Shown here: piece by piece, positions 49,062 to 58,712 of the stretch | Layout of the letters: each line of letters opens with the position of its first letter | Position numbering within the stretch: the first letter of the stretch is position 1 | DNA from: an uncultured Clostridia bacterium | Lineage (GTDB): Bacteria; Bacillota; Clostridia; Christensenellales; UBA1242 | DNA length: 64,000 nt | Reading direction: 5' to 3' | Assembly: GCA_944381155.1 (NCBI GenBank) | Contig: CALWKA010000004.1 | Location: forward strand, 1-64,000 | Made by a program: the position numbers and the translations under genes | The notes under the pieces: generated by a model | What the model was told of the DNA's origin: nothing | Databases searched by the model: none | The model's input: the letters and a program-made list of their open reading frames with translations, nothing else

Positions 49062-52000
49062 TTATTCAGCATCTTTATTAGTTTCGTCGTCTGATGATTC
49101 ATTAGACTTCTTATCTTCAGAATCTTCTATGACAATTTCGTCGTCTTTTTCTTCACTCGCTGCTACTTTTTCGTCTGCGTTCTTTGAAGATTTAGTTGAT
49201 TTTGAAGATTTTTCTGCTGAATCTTTTTTGCTTGATTTATTCTTTGAACTTCCACCCTTTTTACCTGTGAATGTGAAGAATAGAATTACACCTGCAAGAA
49301 TTACTAGAGATACTATGATCAAAATAATTCCTAAATATGAATCATTTTCTTCTTCTGGTTGTGTTTCACTGACTACATTAAATTCAATAGTCTTTGTGCC
49401 TACATTGTCATAGTTATCTTCAATCGTCAAAGTCAATTTACATTTTCCTGTACCAGATATGATATATTGTCCATCTTCTTCGCCGTCTGATACAATGTTT
49501 GAATCGCTAGTTAATTCTACAGTCAAAGAGTTCCAATTCGTGATAGTAGATTCGGTACCGCTATCATTTTTATCTTTGATTACCAAACCTGTATCATAAG
49601 AATAAATTCTGTTTCCGTTGCTAATAACTTCGATTACTAATGTTCTATCGCTCTTGTCTAGATTGATATTGTATTCAATTTGATTCGTTCCGTCGTATAC
49701 GATTTCTTGTGACAACTCATTTTCATAATTCATACTGAAGGTTGGAGCAACATTATCCCCTACTTTAATATTGAATGTTTCAGAAATCGTGCCATAATCT
49801 GTCTTTGCTGTATAAGTTACTTTATATGTTCCGCGAGTATTTTCATTCGTCTTGAATGTCCATACCATAGCATCTCCATTTTGAGTCTTGACAGCATTGC
49901 CTGCTTCTGGAACTAGTCCGTCTGGATCTTTGACAGACACTGTAACTTCTGCCTTCAAATTGCCCTGACTAGCAGTCCAATCTGGCAATATAATTGTTTC
50001 ATTTTGTTTTGCATATTCAGGAACATCAATATCAAAATCCCAATCTAATTCTGGCATAGTGATATTAACATTGTATACGCGTTCTATTGGCGTACCATCT
50101 TCAGTATATCTTGCTGTGAATGTGATAGTATAATTACCTTCACTATTGAAGCGGTATTCCATATAGTTACCCGTTTTTTCATAACTTAAACTTTGACTAC
50201 CTGTATCAACAGTAGGTGTGTCAAATATAGTTTGAGCATCATTTGTGATATCATCTCCGCTGGATGAGAACAAACTAGGGTCAAATGATATAGTGGCGCC
50301 AACTTCGGCAGTGATAGTGTTTCCACTGATGCTAACTTCTGAACCATCTACATTTGTACCTTCCGCATTGACAGACATATAAGGATCAGACGAATCATTG
50401 ACAACAAATGAGAAATACACAGTCGTCATATTGCCCGCATCGTCTGTAGCGGTATAAACAACATAATATGTGCCAACTTTGCTAGTAGTAATAGTGCCAC
50501 CCGTGATAGTATCATCGCTCATTTGCTTTCCGTTTGGAGATAGGAACTGCAAACCTGTGCCAACACTATCTGGAGTGCCAATATAATAATTTACATTCAA
50601 AGCAAGATATTTATCTTCTTCGTCTGTAAATTGAACTGTAGGAAGAGTAACTGTTTCAACTTGGTCAAATTCTAATGTTTGCAAAATATCTGTGCTATTC
50701 GTACTAAAATCGCCTGCGTTAATTATGCTATATTCAGGTGCATTAGTTTCGTCAGTAATTTTGATATTCAACACGCGAGTAGCAGTAGCAATGTTACCCT
50801 CGTCATTGAGCGCAATAGCAACTAAATTCAACACATTGCCATTAGTCTCTGAATTATAGTTTTCCAATTTGATATCAAAACTATTTTCATTGTCTGCATC
50901 CATTGTAGCTATACCAAATCCGCTATACAATTTTTGCATTTCTTCAATAAATTCTTTTGAATCTAGCACATTGCAAAGATTCTTTGAAACTTCTGAATCT
51001 GGATTGCTAGTAACCGTTCTAATAGCATTCAAAATGTCAGTATTCAAATCATTTTCTGAACTTTCAGAATAATAATAGAAAACTGCATTCTTTAAACGCG
51101 TATCAATTTCATCACTAGAAGTAATATTAACATTGATATTATCATCAGAAGAAATTGTAGCATTGTTCTTTACATTATTAATTTGGATAGTAGGAGTTGA
51201 ACTATTTTCCTTATCCTCGCCTTCTGCTGCTGTAGCATCTGCCACTGTAGGTCGTGACAATACTGTGATTGTGTATCTAGTTGTGCCCGTTCTATAAACA
51301 TAACTTTCTTGTTTTGAAATTGTATTTGCTAATACATAATAACCAACGGTGTATTCACCAGCATAGTCAGAAATGTTTGAATCATCTTGAGAGAATTTGA
51401 ATTCAACAGCCTTGCTAGGATCTCCAATATTATCATCTCCTGAATAGTTGTAACCCTGATCGCCTTCGTTTACATCGGTTAATACTCCATCAACCATCTT
51501 CTTATTGTCTATATAAAACATTTCGTGAGTGCTCGTGTTTTGAATATAACGGATGAATGTAAAATCTTTATATTCGGTCACTTTATCTGTAGCATAGATT
51601 GCTGGGAGCCTCAATTCGCTGTATCCATATCTAGTTTTCAAATCAACTGCATAATTTGTGTTGACATCGTCCACTAATTCGCCGTCATCATTCTCAACTT
51701 GAACAGGATTTTCGGTCAATTCGTCTATCTCATAATCGTATGCCATATACACGCTAGGACGAGTGTTGTCTGTAACATTTCTTATTACTACGCTAATTGA
51801 TTTCGTATTGCCATAGGCGTCAACTATGTTGTATGTCACTCTATAATCGCCAACCATATCAGCATAACTATCAGCATTGAAGTCTTCTTTTGTGAAATTA
51901 AATTCAAAGGTGTTGTTTGTCAAAGTTTGTGTGATATTTTCATTGTTTCTCTTTGTGATAGTGATAGAAGTAACATTGTGATCTACATTTGAATTGTCTT

Positions 52001-52925
52001 CATAACTAACTGTAAGTTTTGGCAAAGTCACGCCTTTGTCACCCAATTCAACGCTAGGCATTGAAGGAGTGGTGATAGTGATGTCGTCGCTAGTAGGCAC
52101 TTCGAAATCGTCAGACACATTGATTGTATATGTCACGGTAGGTGGATTGCTACCTTGCTTGTATGTGTATTCCAAAGTGATAGTACCGCTCTCGCTAGGA
52201 GTGATATAATATTTACCTTCAGATTCGTAAATATAATCACTGCTTGACCATTCTTGAGGCGCACCATTTACTGTCACATTAGGGATAACGGTTGTAACAG
52301 ATTCGTCATTGTCGCTATCTGCAACCTTAACATTGGCAACCGGCACTTCAAACGCTTCATTGCTAGTACGCATAGAAAGAGGAACTAGATCTTTCAAACC
52401 AGTTTCTGCATCTACAAAATCTAATTCATAAGAGATATTTTTGACTGTAACTTTGTAAGTGTTTGAATAATAAGTCTTGCCACCACTTGTAATGATATAA
52501 AGGATATCATATTGCCCGTTGTTGAGCGCATTGATTCCTAAATAACCACTAGTACCAGAGATTTTCGTTTCGTCAAAATATTCTGTGTCGTTATTGCTTC
52601 CGCCCACGACATAGTCATAAGATTTGCCAGAAGGATCAACTACTCTAATGGTATAATTGGTTGCGGTATCTGCAAACAAACCAGAAGTCTTACCGCCAGA
52701 CAAAGCGGTATCTAAAAGCGGAATTTCCACCTTTTCGCCCTTGGACACATCCACTGTGCTCTTAGGCATTTTGATTGAATTAATAGCTGCATTATAAGTT
52801 TCAAATGTATAAGACATTTCAGCCGCATAAGTGGTCAATACTGGGCTGAAAGCAAAAACAATACTCATTACTGCAAAAGCTAAAAAACAAAATGTAAGTT
52901 TAAAGTATTTTTTTAACTGTTTCAT
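49062..52925 (-). CDS. Ig-like surface protein with C-terminal membrane anchor
   Basis: A 1287-residue type I membrane protein. The signal peptide ends at about residue 35 (TTYAA-E). The outer part consists of several beta-sandwich repeats with the endings G-x-Y-x-V-x-Y-x-A-x-D-x-x-G-N-x-T (for example VGTYYVVYTATDDAGNMTTV, VGDYRVTYNIVDAYGN), the pattern of DUF5011/HYR bacterial Ig-like domains found in adhesins. One span at about 1193-1215 is followed by a ~70-residue tail: Lys/Ser-rich first, then Asp/Glu-rich. There is no LPXTG before the span, so it is membrane- rather than wall-anchored. GGAGACAGTA precedes the ATG, and a consensus promoter lies upstream. Probably a structural or adhesive surface protein. 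Confidence 0.85.
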   Translation of the reverse strand: MKQLKKYFKLTFCFLAFAVMSIVFAFSPVLTTYAAEMSYTFETYNAAINSIKMPKSTVDVSKGEKVEIPLLDTALSGGKTSGLFADTATNYTIRVVDPSGKSYDYVVGGSNNDTEYFDETKISGTSGYLGINALNNGQYDILYIITSGGKTYYSNTYKVTVKNISYELDFVDAETGLKDLVPLSMRTSNEAFEVPVANVKVADSDNDESVTTVIPNVTVNGAPQEWSSSDYIYESEGKYYITPSESGTITLEYTYKQGSNPPTVTYTINVSDDFEVPTSDDITITTPSMPSVELGDKGVTLPKLTVSYEDNSNVDHNVTSITITKRNNENITQTLTNNTFEFNFTKEDFNADSYADMVGDYRVTYNIVDAYGNTKSISVVIRNVTDNTRPSVYMAYDYEIDELTENPVQVENDDGELVDDVNTNYAVDLKTRYGYSELRLPAIYATDKVTEYKDFTFIRYIQNTSTHEMFYIDNKKMVDGVLTDVNEGDQGYNYSGDDNIGDPSKAVEFKFSQDDSNISDYAGEYTVGYYVLANTISKQESYVYRTGTTRYTITVLSRPTVADATAAEGEDKENSSTPTIQINNVKNNATISSDDNINVNITSSDEIDTRLKNAVFYYYSESSENDLNTDILNAIRTVTSNPDSEVSKNLCNVLDSKEFIEEMQKLYSGFGIATMDADNENSFDIKLENYNSETNGNVLNLVAIALNDEGNIATATRVLNIKITDETNAPEYSIINAGDFSTNSTDILQTLEFDQVETVTLPTVQFTDEEDKYLALNVNYYIGTPDSVGTGLQFLSPNGKQMSDDTITGGTITTSKVGTYYVVYTATDDAGNMTTVYFSFVVNDSSDPYMSVNAEGTNVDGSEVSISGNTITAEVGATISFDPSLFSSSGDDITNDAQTIFDTPTVDTGSQSLSYEKTGNYMEYRFNSEGNYTITFTARYTEDGTPIERVYNVNITMPELDWDFDIDVPEYAKQNETIILPDWTASQGNLKAEVTVSVKDPDGLVPEAGNAVKTQNGDAMVWTFKTNENTRGTYKVTYTAKTDYGTISETFNIKVGDNVAPTFSMNYENELSQEIVYDGTNQIEYNINLDKSDRTLVIEVISNGNRIYSYDTGLVIKDKNDSGTESTITNWNSLTVELTSDSNIVSDGEEDGQYIISGTGKCKLTLTIEDNYDNVGTKTIEFNVVSETQPEEENDSYLGIILIIVSLVILAGVILFFTFTGKKGGSSKNKSSKKDSAEKSSKSTKSSKNADEKVAASEEKDDEIVIEDSEDKKSNESSDDETNKDAE

Positions 52926-52953
52926 TACTGTCTCCTTAATTTTCGTCTAATTA

Positions 52954-52982
52954 ATTTTAATAAATATAGAGAAATTTGTCAA
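52954..52982 (-). promoter_or_regulatory. promoter of the Ig-like surface gene
   Basis: Reverse strand: TTGACA (52982-52977), a 17-bp spacer, TAAAAT (52959-52954), 29 bp before the ATG. Confidence 0.82.
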
Positions 52983-53271
52983 TCAAAATAACTAATATTT
53001 AATAAGATTTACATAATTAGTTTAATATTTTAAACATTTTTTATTGCAAGAAAAAAGACTTGTTCTGTCGAATAATGAAATAAAATGAAAAATATGAAAT
53101 TGAAAAATTTTTATTTTCTGAAATTCTATCAATGTTTGCATTATTTATGATGTAAAATTGAAGTTCAATTCATAATGATTTTTGAAAAAAAATAAAACTG
53201 AAATACAATTTTAATTAGAGTTATTTGCTAGCAATTATATTAAAATTATTGATGTTAAAATTAATAAAAAT
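52983..53271. other. AT-rich spacer
   Basis: Together with the promoter and the terminator at either end this is a 375-bp gap without a gene. The middle is plain AT-rich sequence; no RNA or reading frame is apparent. Confidence 0.5.
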
Positions 53272-53292
53272 AAAAACGCAAATTGCGTTTTT
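53272..53292 (-). terminator. terminator of the HicB-like two-gene unit
   Basis: AAAAACGC/GCGTTTTT with a 5-nt loop, followed on the minus strand by a T-rich run, 9 bp past the gene end. Confidence 0.85.
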
Positions 53293-53300
53293 ATCCTTAA

Positions 53301-53828
53301 CTATAATCGACTAATCTGCTGATTTGCATAACTTTTTGTGATAAAATTAAACTCATCACTGCTAGCTAAAAAATATTGTTTTTCCCTATGCTTGTTCAGT
53401 TTGCTAATAAAATCACTATTCAACATTTTATATCTGTCCAACAAAATATTGTTCAATTCTTCAAAATTCAAATTATTTGAATCTATCAACAATCTCTTTG
53501 TTTCCACCGCCCATTCGCTGGGTTCTACCCCATTCGATTTGTCAAAATCGCATAAGACATTCATATCTTCAGGGCTGGTCGTGAATCGCGTAATTATTTT
53601 GATTTTTTCTTGAATGGTGCGTGGCAATTCTTTCACTGCGTTTGCATCCATATAATAGAATGAATACAATCTATCTGCTTCATTGAAAATAGCTTCTGCG
53701 CGTCTAGGGCGTTTCAATACAACTCTATCCCCGTATATGCCTCGACCGCGCTTGTATTCTACAATCTCATAAAAATTGTTTATCAAAAAGTCTAACTGCG
53801 CCCAGTTCAATTTGTTAACTTTAGTCAT
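53301..53828 (-). CDS. unknown 175-residue protein paired with a HicB-like gene
   Basis: A soluble protein without signal peptide or membrane span. The N-terminal part is basic (VEYKRGRGIYGDRVVLKRPRRAEAIF), the middle has LPRTIQEKIKIITRFTTSPED, and the rest is helical. No family or catalytic motif is recognised. It starts 9 bp after the HicB-like gene with GGTGAG as ribosome-binding site, and the two share a promoter and terminator. The basic N-terminus could bind nucleic acid. If the pair is a toxin-antitoxin module this would be the toxin, but nothing in the sequence proves it. Confidence 0.65.
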   Translation of the reverse strand: MTKVNKLNWAQLDFLINNFYEIVEYKRGRGIYGDRVVLKRPRRAEAIFNEADRLYSFYYMDANAVKELPRTIQEKIKIITRFTTSPEDMNVLCDFDKSNGVEPSEWAVETKRLLIDSNNLNFEELNNILLDRYKMLNSDFISKLNKHREKQYFLASSDEFNFITKSYANQQISRL

Positions 53829-53837
53829 ACGCTCACC

Positions 53838-54107
53838 TTATGCAAGTGCATCTACCAACAAAACTATGTTTTTCTTGTTCGCCTTGTAGACTTCTTCAAA
53901 ATCGCGTGGTGCTTCTAATTCGCAATTGAATTTAATTGCACAGTCTACCATAGCGCACAAATCTTCTTTCGCCTTGATATATGCGTCAACAACGGTTTCA
54001 CCTTCTTTGACAATATCCAATTCCTTAATATGAATAGTATACCAACCAGTGTTGGAACCCTTTTCATCATCCTTATATAAAACTGCTGGATAAACTAATT
54101 CTTTCAT
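53838..54107 (-). CDS. HicB-like small protein
   Basis: From the ATG at 54107 (GAGGGTGATT ribosome-binding site) 89 residues. The pattern VYPAVLYKDDE...YTIHIKELDIVKEGETVVDAYIKAKEDLCAMVD matches the partial RNase H-like fold of the HicB/UPF0150 family: a strand with Y-P-A-hydrophobic, a central ELDI (where HicB has DLPG), then E-A-hydrophobic-x-x-A-x-x-x-L. No C-terminal DNA-binding domain is present and no HicA gene is adjacent. It is the first gene of a two-gene unit with an unknown 175-residue partner. It may be an orphan regulator or a non-classical antitoxin. Confidence 0.75.
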   Translation of the reverse strand: MKELVYPAVLYKDDEKGSNTGWYTIHIKELDIVKEGETVVDAYIKAKEDLCAMVDCAIKFNCELEAPRDFEEVYKANKKNIVLLVDALA

Positions 54108-54131
54108 AATCACCCTCTCTGCTTGTAAACA

Positions 54132-54160
54132 ATTATACCACAAAAAAAATGATATGTAAA
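54132..54160 (-). promoter_or_regulatory. promoter of the HicB-like unit
   Basis: Reverse strand: TTTACA (54160-54155), a 17-bp spacer, TATAAT (54137-54132), 24 bp before the ATG. Confidence 0.75.
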
Positions 54161-54193
54161 ATAAAATGTTTTAATAAATATAAAAATTTCATC

Positions 54194-54217
54194 AAAAAAA
54201 ACTCCTAAAAGGAGTTT
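54194..54217 (-). terminator. terminator of the 128-residue protein gene
   Basis: AAACTCCT/AGGAGTTT with a 3-nt loop and eight T on the minus strand, about 134 bp past the stop at 54351. Confidence 0.85.
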
Positions 54218-54350
54218 AGTGATAAAAACAAATATATTACTATCTAACTACTTTAACTATAATTATAACAGCAATATTTATATAATTCGAATATTTATAA
54301 TTTTTAATTTGAAAGTTTTATTTGAAAATTTCATTAATTAAAAGTTTGAA

Positions 54351-54737
54351 TTACACTCCGCTTAATAAAATTTCTTCTTCATTATGCGTCATATCGTTTT
54401 CCAATTTTCTTTCTTCGCTTTCTAATGATTTAATATAATCTTCAATTTTTTTATGGTCAATCGTACTTCCTGAAACTTGACTTCCCATTAAAAAAGCTTG
54501 TCTATTCACATTTTCATTGAATATTTCTCTACCTACTTCTAAAGTGGTAGGAGAATTGGTATTCCCATTGTTCACCACCGCGGTAGCCTTCATTTTTCTC
54601 AATTTTTCCAACCTGGCACGAATAAATGCAAGTCTACCAGCAATGAGCACTTTTACAGGAGTTTTTGGAGTTTTTTTGGATACATTATTATTCTTTTTTG
54701 AGGACGATTTTTTACTAATTAAAGTCTGTGTTTTCAT
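54351..54737 (-). CDS. small basic protein of unknown function
   Basis: From the ATG at 54737, preceded by a perfect AGGAGGAATT, 128 residues. The first 55 residues are strongly basic and Ser/Lys-rich (SKKSSSKKNNNVSKKTPKTP, then RLAFIRARLEKLRKMK). The second half is acidic and helical (HKKIEDYIKSLESEERKLEN). There is no signal peptide or span, so it may bind nucleic acid or the membrane surface. The long Lys/Ser/Asn stretch could reflect low-complexity drift in an AT-rich genome. No family recognised. Confidence 0.7.
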   Translation of the reverse strand: MKTQTLISKKSSSKKNNNVSKKTPKTPVKVLIAGRLAFIRARLEKLRKMKATAVVNNGNTNSPTTLEVGREIFNENVNRQAFLMGSQVSGSTIDHKKIEDYIKSLESEERKLENDMTHNEEEILLSGV

Positions 54738-54976
54738 AATTCCTCCTAATTTATGACTACATAATACCACAAAATTTTTTATTTGTAAATAGTTTTATAA
54801 AAATTTTTAATAAATAATAAAATTAAATAAAATACTATAAAATAGAGGATTTTTACGAATTTTAATTTGTTATTATAAATTTTTTTTAATATAATGTCAA
54901 TATTTTTTTTAATAATTTTAATATATTTATTATCTTTTAATTTCTAACTCTAAAATTAATCACTACAAAATTAAAA

Positions 54977-55019
54977 TAAAAAAAATCTCACAAAATTGTT
55001 GATTTTATTTGTGAGATTT
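54977..55019 (-). terminator. terminator of rpoB-rpoC
   Basis: AAATCTCACAAA and TTTGTGAGATTT (12-bp perfect stem, 13-nt loop) with a run of eight T on the minus strand, 12 bp after the rpoC stop. Confidence 0.92.
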
Positions 55020-55030
55020 CAGTATTAATA

Positions 55031-58000
55031 TTAGTCTTCAATATCGCTAAATTTGATATCCACATCTTGACTAGAAAGAGATGAATTGTCTTCCTTGATT
55101 TGCTTTGGAAGAAGATTTCTATAGATTGGAGCGCCTGTTCCTGCTGGAATCATCTTACCAATCAAGATATTTTCTTTCAAGCCTACAAGGTGGTCAACTT
55201 TGCCCTTCAATGCAGCTTCTGTCAACACATTGCTTGATTCCTGGAACGAAGCAGCGGACAAGAAACTTTCTGTCGTCAAAGATGCTTTTGTGATACCTTG
55301 CAATTCGCGTTTTGCTGTGGCAGGAATTCCGCCTTCTTGCAATGTTTTCAATTTAGCTTCTTCGAACACCTTTATATCAACTATATCGCCAGGCAACAAG
55401 TCTGTATCTCCTGAATTTTCAATCTTAACTTTTCTAAGCATCTGTTTGATGATGACTTCAAGGTGTTTAGCATTGATAGAAACAGATTGAGATTTATAGA
55501 CTTCAAGCACTTCGTTCAACAAATATTCCTGAACTGCTTTCACACCACGCGTACGCAACACATCTTTTGGATTCAAAGGTCCTTCAGTGAGCGCTGTACC
55601 CGGAGTGACCACATCGCCATTTTTCACTTTCAAAACTGAACCAAATGGCAATAGATAACTTTCATCAATAGTGCTTCCTTTGATAACCACTTCATAACGC
55701 TTATCCACTTGATTGATGCTGACTTTACCGCCAATGTCACATATTACTGCCGCACCTTTTGGATTGCGGGCTTCGAAAATTTCTTCCACCCTAGGAAGAC
55801 CAGTGGTTATATCAGCGGATGCAGTACCACCGCTATGGAAGGTACGAAGCACCAACTGTGTACCAGGTTCACCGATTGATTGAGCGGCGATAACTCCGAC
55901 TGCTTCACCAACATGGACGATATCATTAGTAGACATATCTCTACCATAACATTTAGCACACACGCCTGATTTTGCTTTACAAGTGAGCAAACTTCTGATT
56001 TGAACTTTTTGAATGCCGGCATCAACAATAGTTTGAGCAAGTTCATTAGTGATGAACACATCCTCGCCACAAATTTCCTTTTTAGTTTTAGGATGGATCA
56101 CAGGCGCTGAAGTAAATCTACCAACAATACGATTGAACAAAGATTCAACTTCTGCACCATTGCTAATGATTGCTGTCACTTCAATACCTTTCACAGGTTC
56201 GCCAAGATTAGCAAAGCAATCTTCTTCTGTGACTGTAGTATCTTGAGCAATATCCACAAGTCTTCTCGTCAAATAACCTGAATCGGCTGTCTTCAATGCG
56301 GTATCCATCAATTGTTTACGACTACCACGCGCCGCGCTATAATATTCAAGCGAACTCAAACCGCGTCTGAAATTTGACTTAACAGGCACATCACTATCTC
56401 CACCGCTCGCGGACGCCATATTACCCAACATACCGCTCAATTGTTTCAAAGAGTCTTCGCCACCACGCGCCTTTGATGTAATGATCACTTTCAATGGATT
56501 GAATTTATCAAATTCGTTGCTGGTTACTTTCATAACCTTGTTTGCAGTTTCTTCCCAAATTGCAATATTTTTTGATTTTTTATCATTATAACTGATGAAA
56601 CCTTGCATATACATAGCATCGTTTTGTTTTACAACTTTGTCTGCTTCTTCAATCATTTGATCTTTCTCTTTTGCTTCAAGAATATCAAATATTGAGAATG
56701 ATATACTAGCAAGAGTTGAATATTTGAATCCCATATTTTTGATATCATCTATCATTGTAACAGTAGGATTGGTGCCGTGCTTTCTATAGCAAGTTTCAAT
56801 AAGGCTTGAATAATCTCCCTTTTTGAACTCTTTTTCAATTTCATAATGGAAAATATTTTCTTTCTTCGTCCTATCCACGAATCCTAAATCTTGTGGAATG
56901 ACGCTATTGAAGATGATTCTTCCTAAAGTTGTTTCAATTCTGCCGGTATATTGCTTTCCTTCAAATTCAACCGTCCTACGAAGATTGATTTTTGCTTGCA
57001 AGCTCAACTCGCCGTTTTCATACGCCAACATTGCCTCATCTTCGCTACCAAAGGTCATTCCTTCACCTTTTGCGCCATCGCGAATTGCAGTGATATAATA
57101 ATTTCCCAATATCATATCTTGGCTAGGTACCATATTTGGACTGCCGTCACTTGGCTTCAATACATTGTTTGAAGCAAGCAACAACATTCTAGCTTCTGTC
57201 CTTGCCTCTACAGACAAAGGTACATGGATACTCATCTGGTCACCATCGAAGTCCGCGTTGAATCCACCGCACGCCAAAGGTGGCAATCTGATAGCCTTTC
57301 CTTCTACTAGTATTGGTTCAAACGCCTGCACGCTCAATTTGTGCAAAGTAGGTGCACGGTTCAAAAGCACAGGATGCCCTTGCACAACTTCTGCCAATAT
57401 ATCAAACACAACAGGACGCTCCTGATCGATCATACGAGTAGCTTTCTTTAGATTGTTGGTTGCATTAAGTTCAAGCAAACGCTTTATTATAAATGGTCTA
57501 AACAACTCCAAAGCCATTGATTTTGGAAGTCCGCATTGATATATTTTCAATTCAGGACCAACCACGATAACGCTACGCCCAGAATAATCGACACGCTTTC
57601 CTAGCAAGTTTTGACGGAAACGGCCGTGTTTACCCTTTAAAGATGCAGTGAGAGATTTTAAGTCACGCTGTCTGCTTCCTTGCACTGCTCTACCGCGTTT
57701 TCCGTTATCAAATAGGGCGTCAACCGCTTCTTGCAACATTCTTTTTTCATTTCTAATAATGATCTCTGGTGCGCCCAATTCGATCAATTTCTTCAATCTG
57801 TTATTTCTATTTATTACTCTACGATACAAATCATTCAAATCTGATGCCGCAAACTTTCCGCCATCAATTTGAACAAGTGGACGCAAATCTGGTGGGATGA
57901 CTGGAATCACATCTAGTATCATCCAACTAGGCTTGTTTCCGCTCTTGATGAAGGCTTCCACAATTTCAAGACGCTTGGTAGCCTTCAATTTCTTTTGACC

Positions 58001-58600
58001 TTTGCTCGTGCGCATAATTTCAGTCAATTCATCGCGCTCTTTTTCCAAGTCTATATTGTTCAAAAGCTCTTTGATTGCCTCTGCTCCCATACCAGCTCTA
58101 AATCCGTTAGGTCCGTATTTTTCAAGAGCTTCACGATATTCTCTATCTCTGATAATCTGTTTGTAAGTAAACTCTGTATTCTTCGGATCAAGCACAACAT
58201 AGCTGACATAGTATAACACTTCATCCAATTGCTTTGGAGACATATCAAGAATAATGCCTATACGAGATGGCACCGCTTTGAAAAACCAAATATGGCTTAC
58301 AGGAGTAGCGAGTTCAATATGTCCCATTCGTTCGCGTCTAACCTTGCTACGAGTGACTTCCACACCGCACTTGTCGCAGACAACACCTTTGTATCTCACT
58401 CTCTTGTATTTTCCGCAATGACATTCCCAATCTTTTTTAGGTCCAAAAATACGCTCGCAAAACAATCCGTCCTTTTCGGGCTTTTGTGTACGATAATTGA
58501 TTGTTTCGGGTTTTGTCACCTCTCCCCTTGACCAACTTCTGATCGTTTCGGGAGAAGCGATTCCTACACGAATTGAGTCAAAATTGTTTAATTCAAACAT
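55031..58600 (-). CDS. rpoC: RNA polymerase subunit beta'
   Basis: At 1189 residues this is of Bacillota length, without the large proteobacterial insertions. The N-terminal zinc finger is [20 protein letters not shown] (starting about residue 60), and the catalytic NADFDGDQM with its three Mg-binding Asp is at 448-456. The bridge-helix and trigger-loop regions are recognisable ([23 protein letters not shown]). The second zinc site [13 protein letters not shown] is present. AGGAG lies seven bases before the ATG. It follows rpoB by 112 bp, including a weak 7-bp hairpin (58676-58708). Confidence 0.99.
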   Translation of the reverse strand: MFELNNFDSIRVGIASPETIRSWSRGEVTKPETINYRTQKPEKDGLFCERIFGPKKDWECHCGKYKRVRYKGVVCDKCGVEVTRSKVRRERMGHIELATPVSHIWFFKAVPSRIGIILDMSPKQLDEVLYYVSYVVLDPKNTEFTYKQIIRDREYREALEKYGPNGFRAGMGAEAIKELLNNIDLEKERDELTEIMRTSKGQKKLKATKRLEIVEAFIKSGNKPSWMILDVIPVIPPDLRPLVQIDGGKFAASDLNDLYRRVINRNNRLKKLIELGAPEIIIRNEKRMLQEAVDALFDNGKRGRAVQGSRQRDLKSLTASLKGKHGRFRQNLLGKRVDYSGRSVIVVGPELKIYQCGLPKSMALELFRPFIIKRLLELNATNNLKKATRMIDQERPVVFDILAEVVQGHPVLLNRAPTLHKLSVQAFEPILVEGKAIRLPPLACGGFNADFDGDQMSIHVPLSVEARTEARMLLLASNNVLKPSDGSPNMVPSQDMILGNYYITAIRDGAKGEGMTFGSEDEAMLAYENGELSLQAKINLRRTVEFEGKQYTGRIETTLGRIIFNSVIPQDLGFVDRTKKENIFHYEIEKEFKKGDYSSLIETCYRKHGTNPTVTMIDDIKNMGFKYSTLASISFSIFDILEAKEKDQMIEEADKVVKQNDAMYMQGFISYNDKKSKNIAIWEETANKVMKVTSNEFDKFNPLKVIITSKARGGEDSLKQLSGMLGNMASASGGDSDVPVKSNFRRGLSSLEYYSAARGSRKQLMDTALKTADSGYLTRRLVDIAQDTTVTEEDCFANLGEPVKGIEVTAIISNGAEVESLFNRIVGRFTSAPVIHPKTKKEICGEDVFITNELAQTIVDAGIQKVQIRSLLTCKAKSGVCAKCYGRDMSTNDIVHVGEAVGVIAAQSIGEPGTQLVLRTFHSGGTASADITTGLPRVEEIFEARNPKGAAVICDIGGKVSINQVDKRYEVVIKGSTIDESYLLPFGSVLKVKNGDVVTPGTALTEGPLNPKDVLRTRGVKAVQEYLLNEVLEVYKSQSVSINAKHLEVIIKQMLRKVKIENSGDTDLLPGDIVDIKVFEEAKLKTLQEGGIPATAKRELQGITKASLTTESFLSAASFQESSNVLTEAALKGKVDHLVGLKENILIGKMIPAGTGAPIYRNLLPKQIKEDNSSLSSQDVDIKFSDIED

Positions 58601-58712
58601 TTTATTTCTCCTAAAATTGTATATTTCAATTAAGTAAACTTCTCGAATATATTTCTCTCAATTTGTTCACTTTCATAAGGTTAAATTCTATAATGAAGTC
58701 CAACCTTAAATT

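Noticed and set aside
49062-52925. LPXTG sorting signal in the large surface proteins
   Set aside because: No LPXTG-like motif precedes the C-terminal spans here or in the 1104-residue protein, and the tails are far too long.
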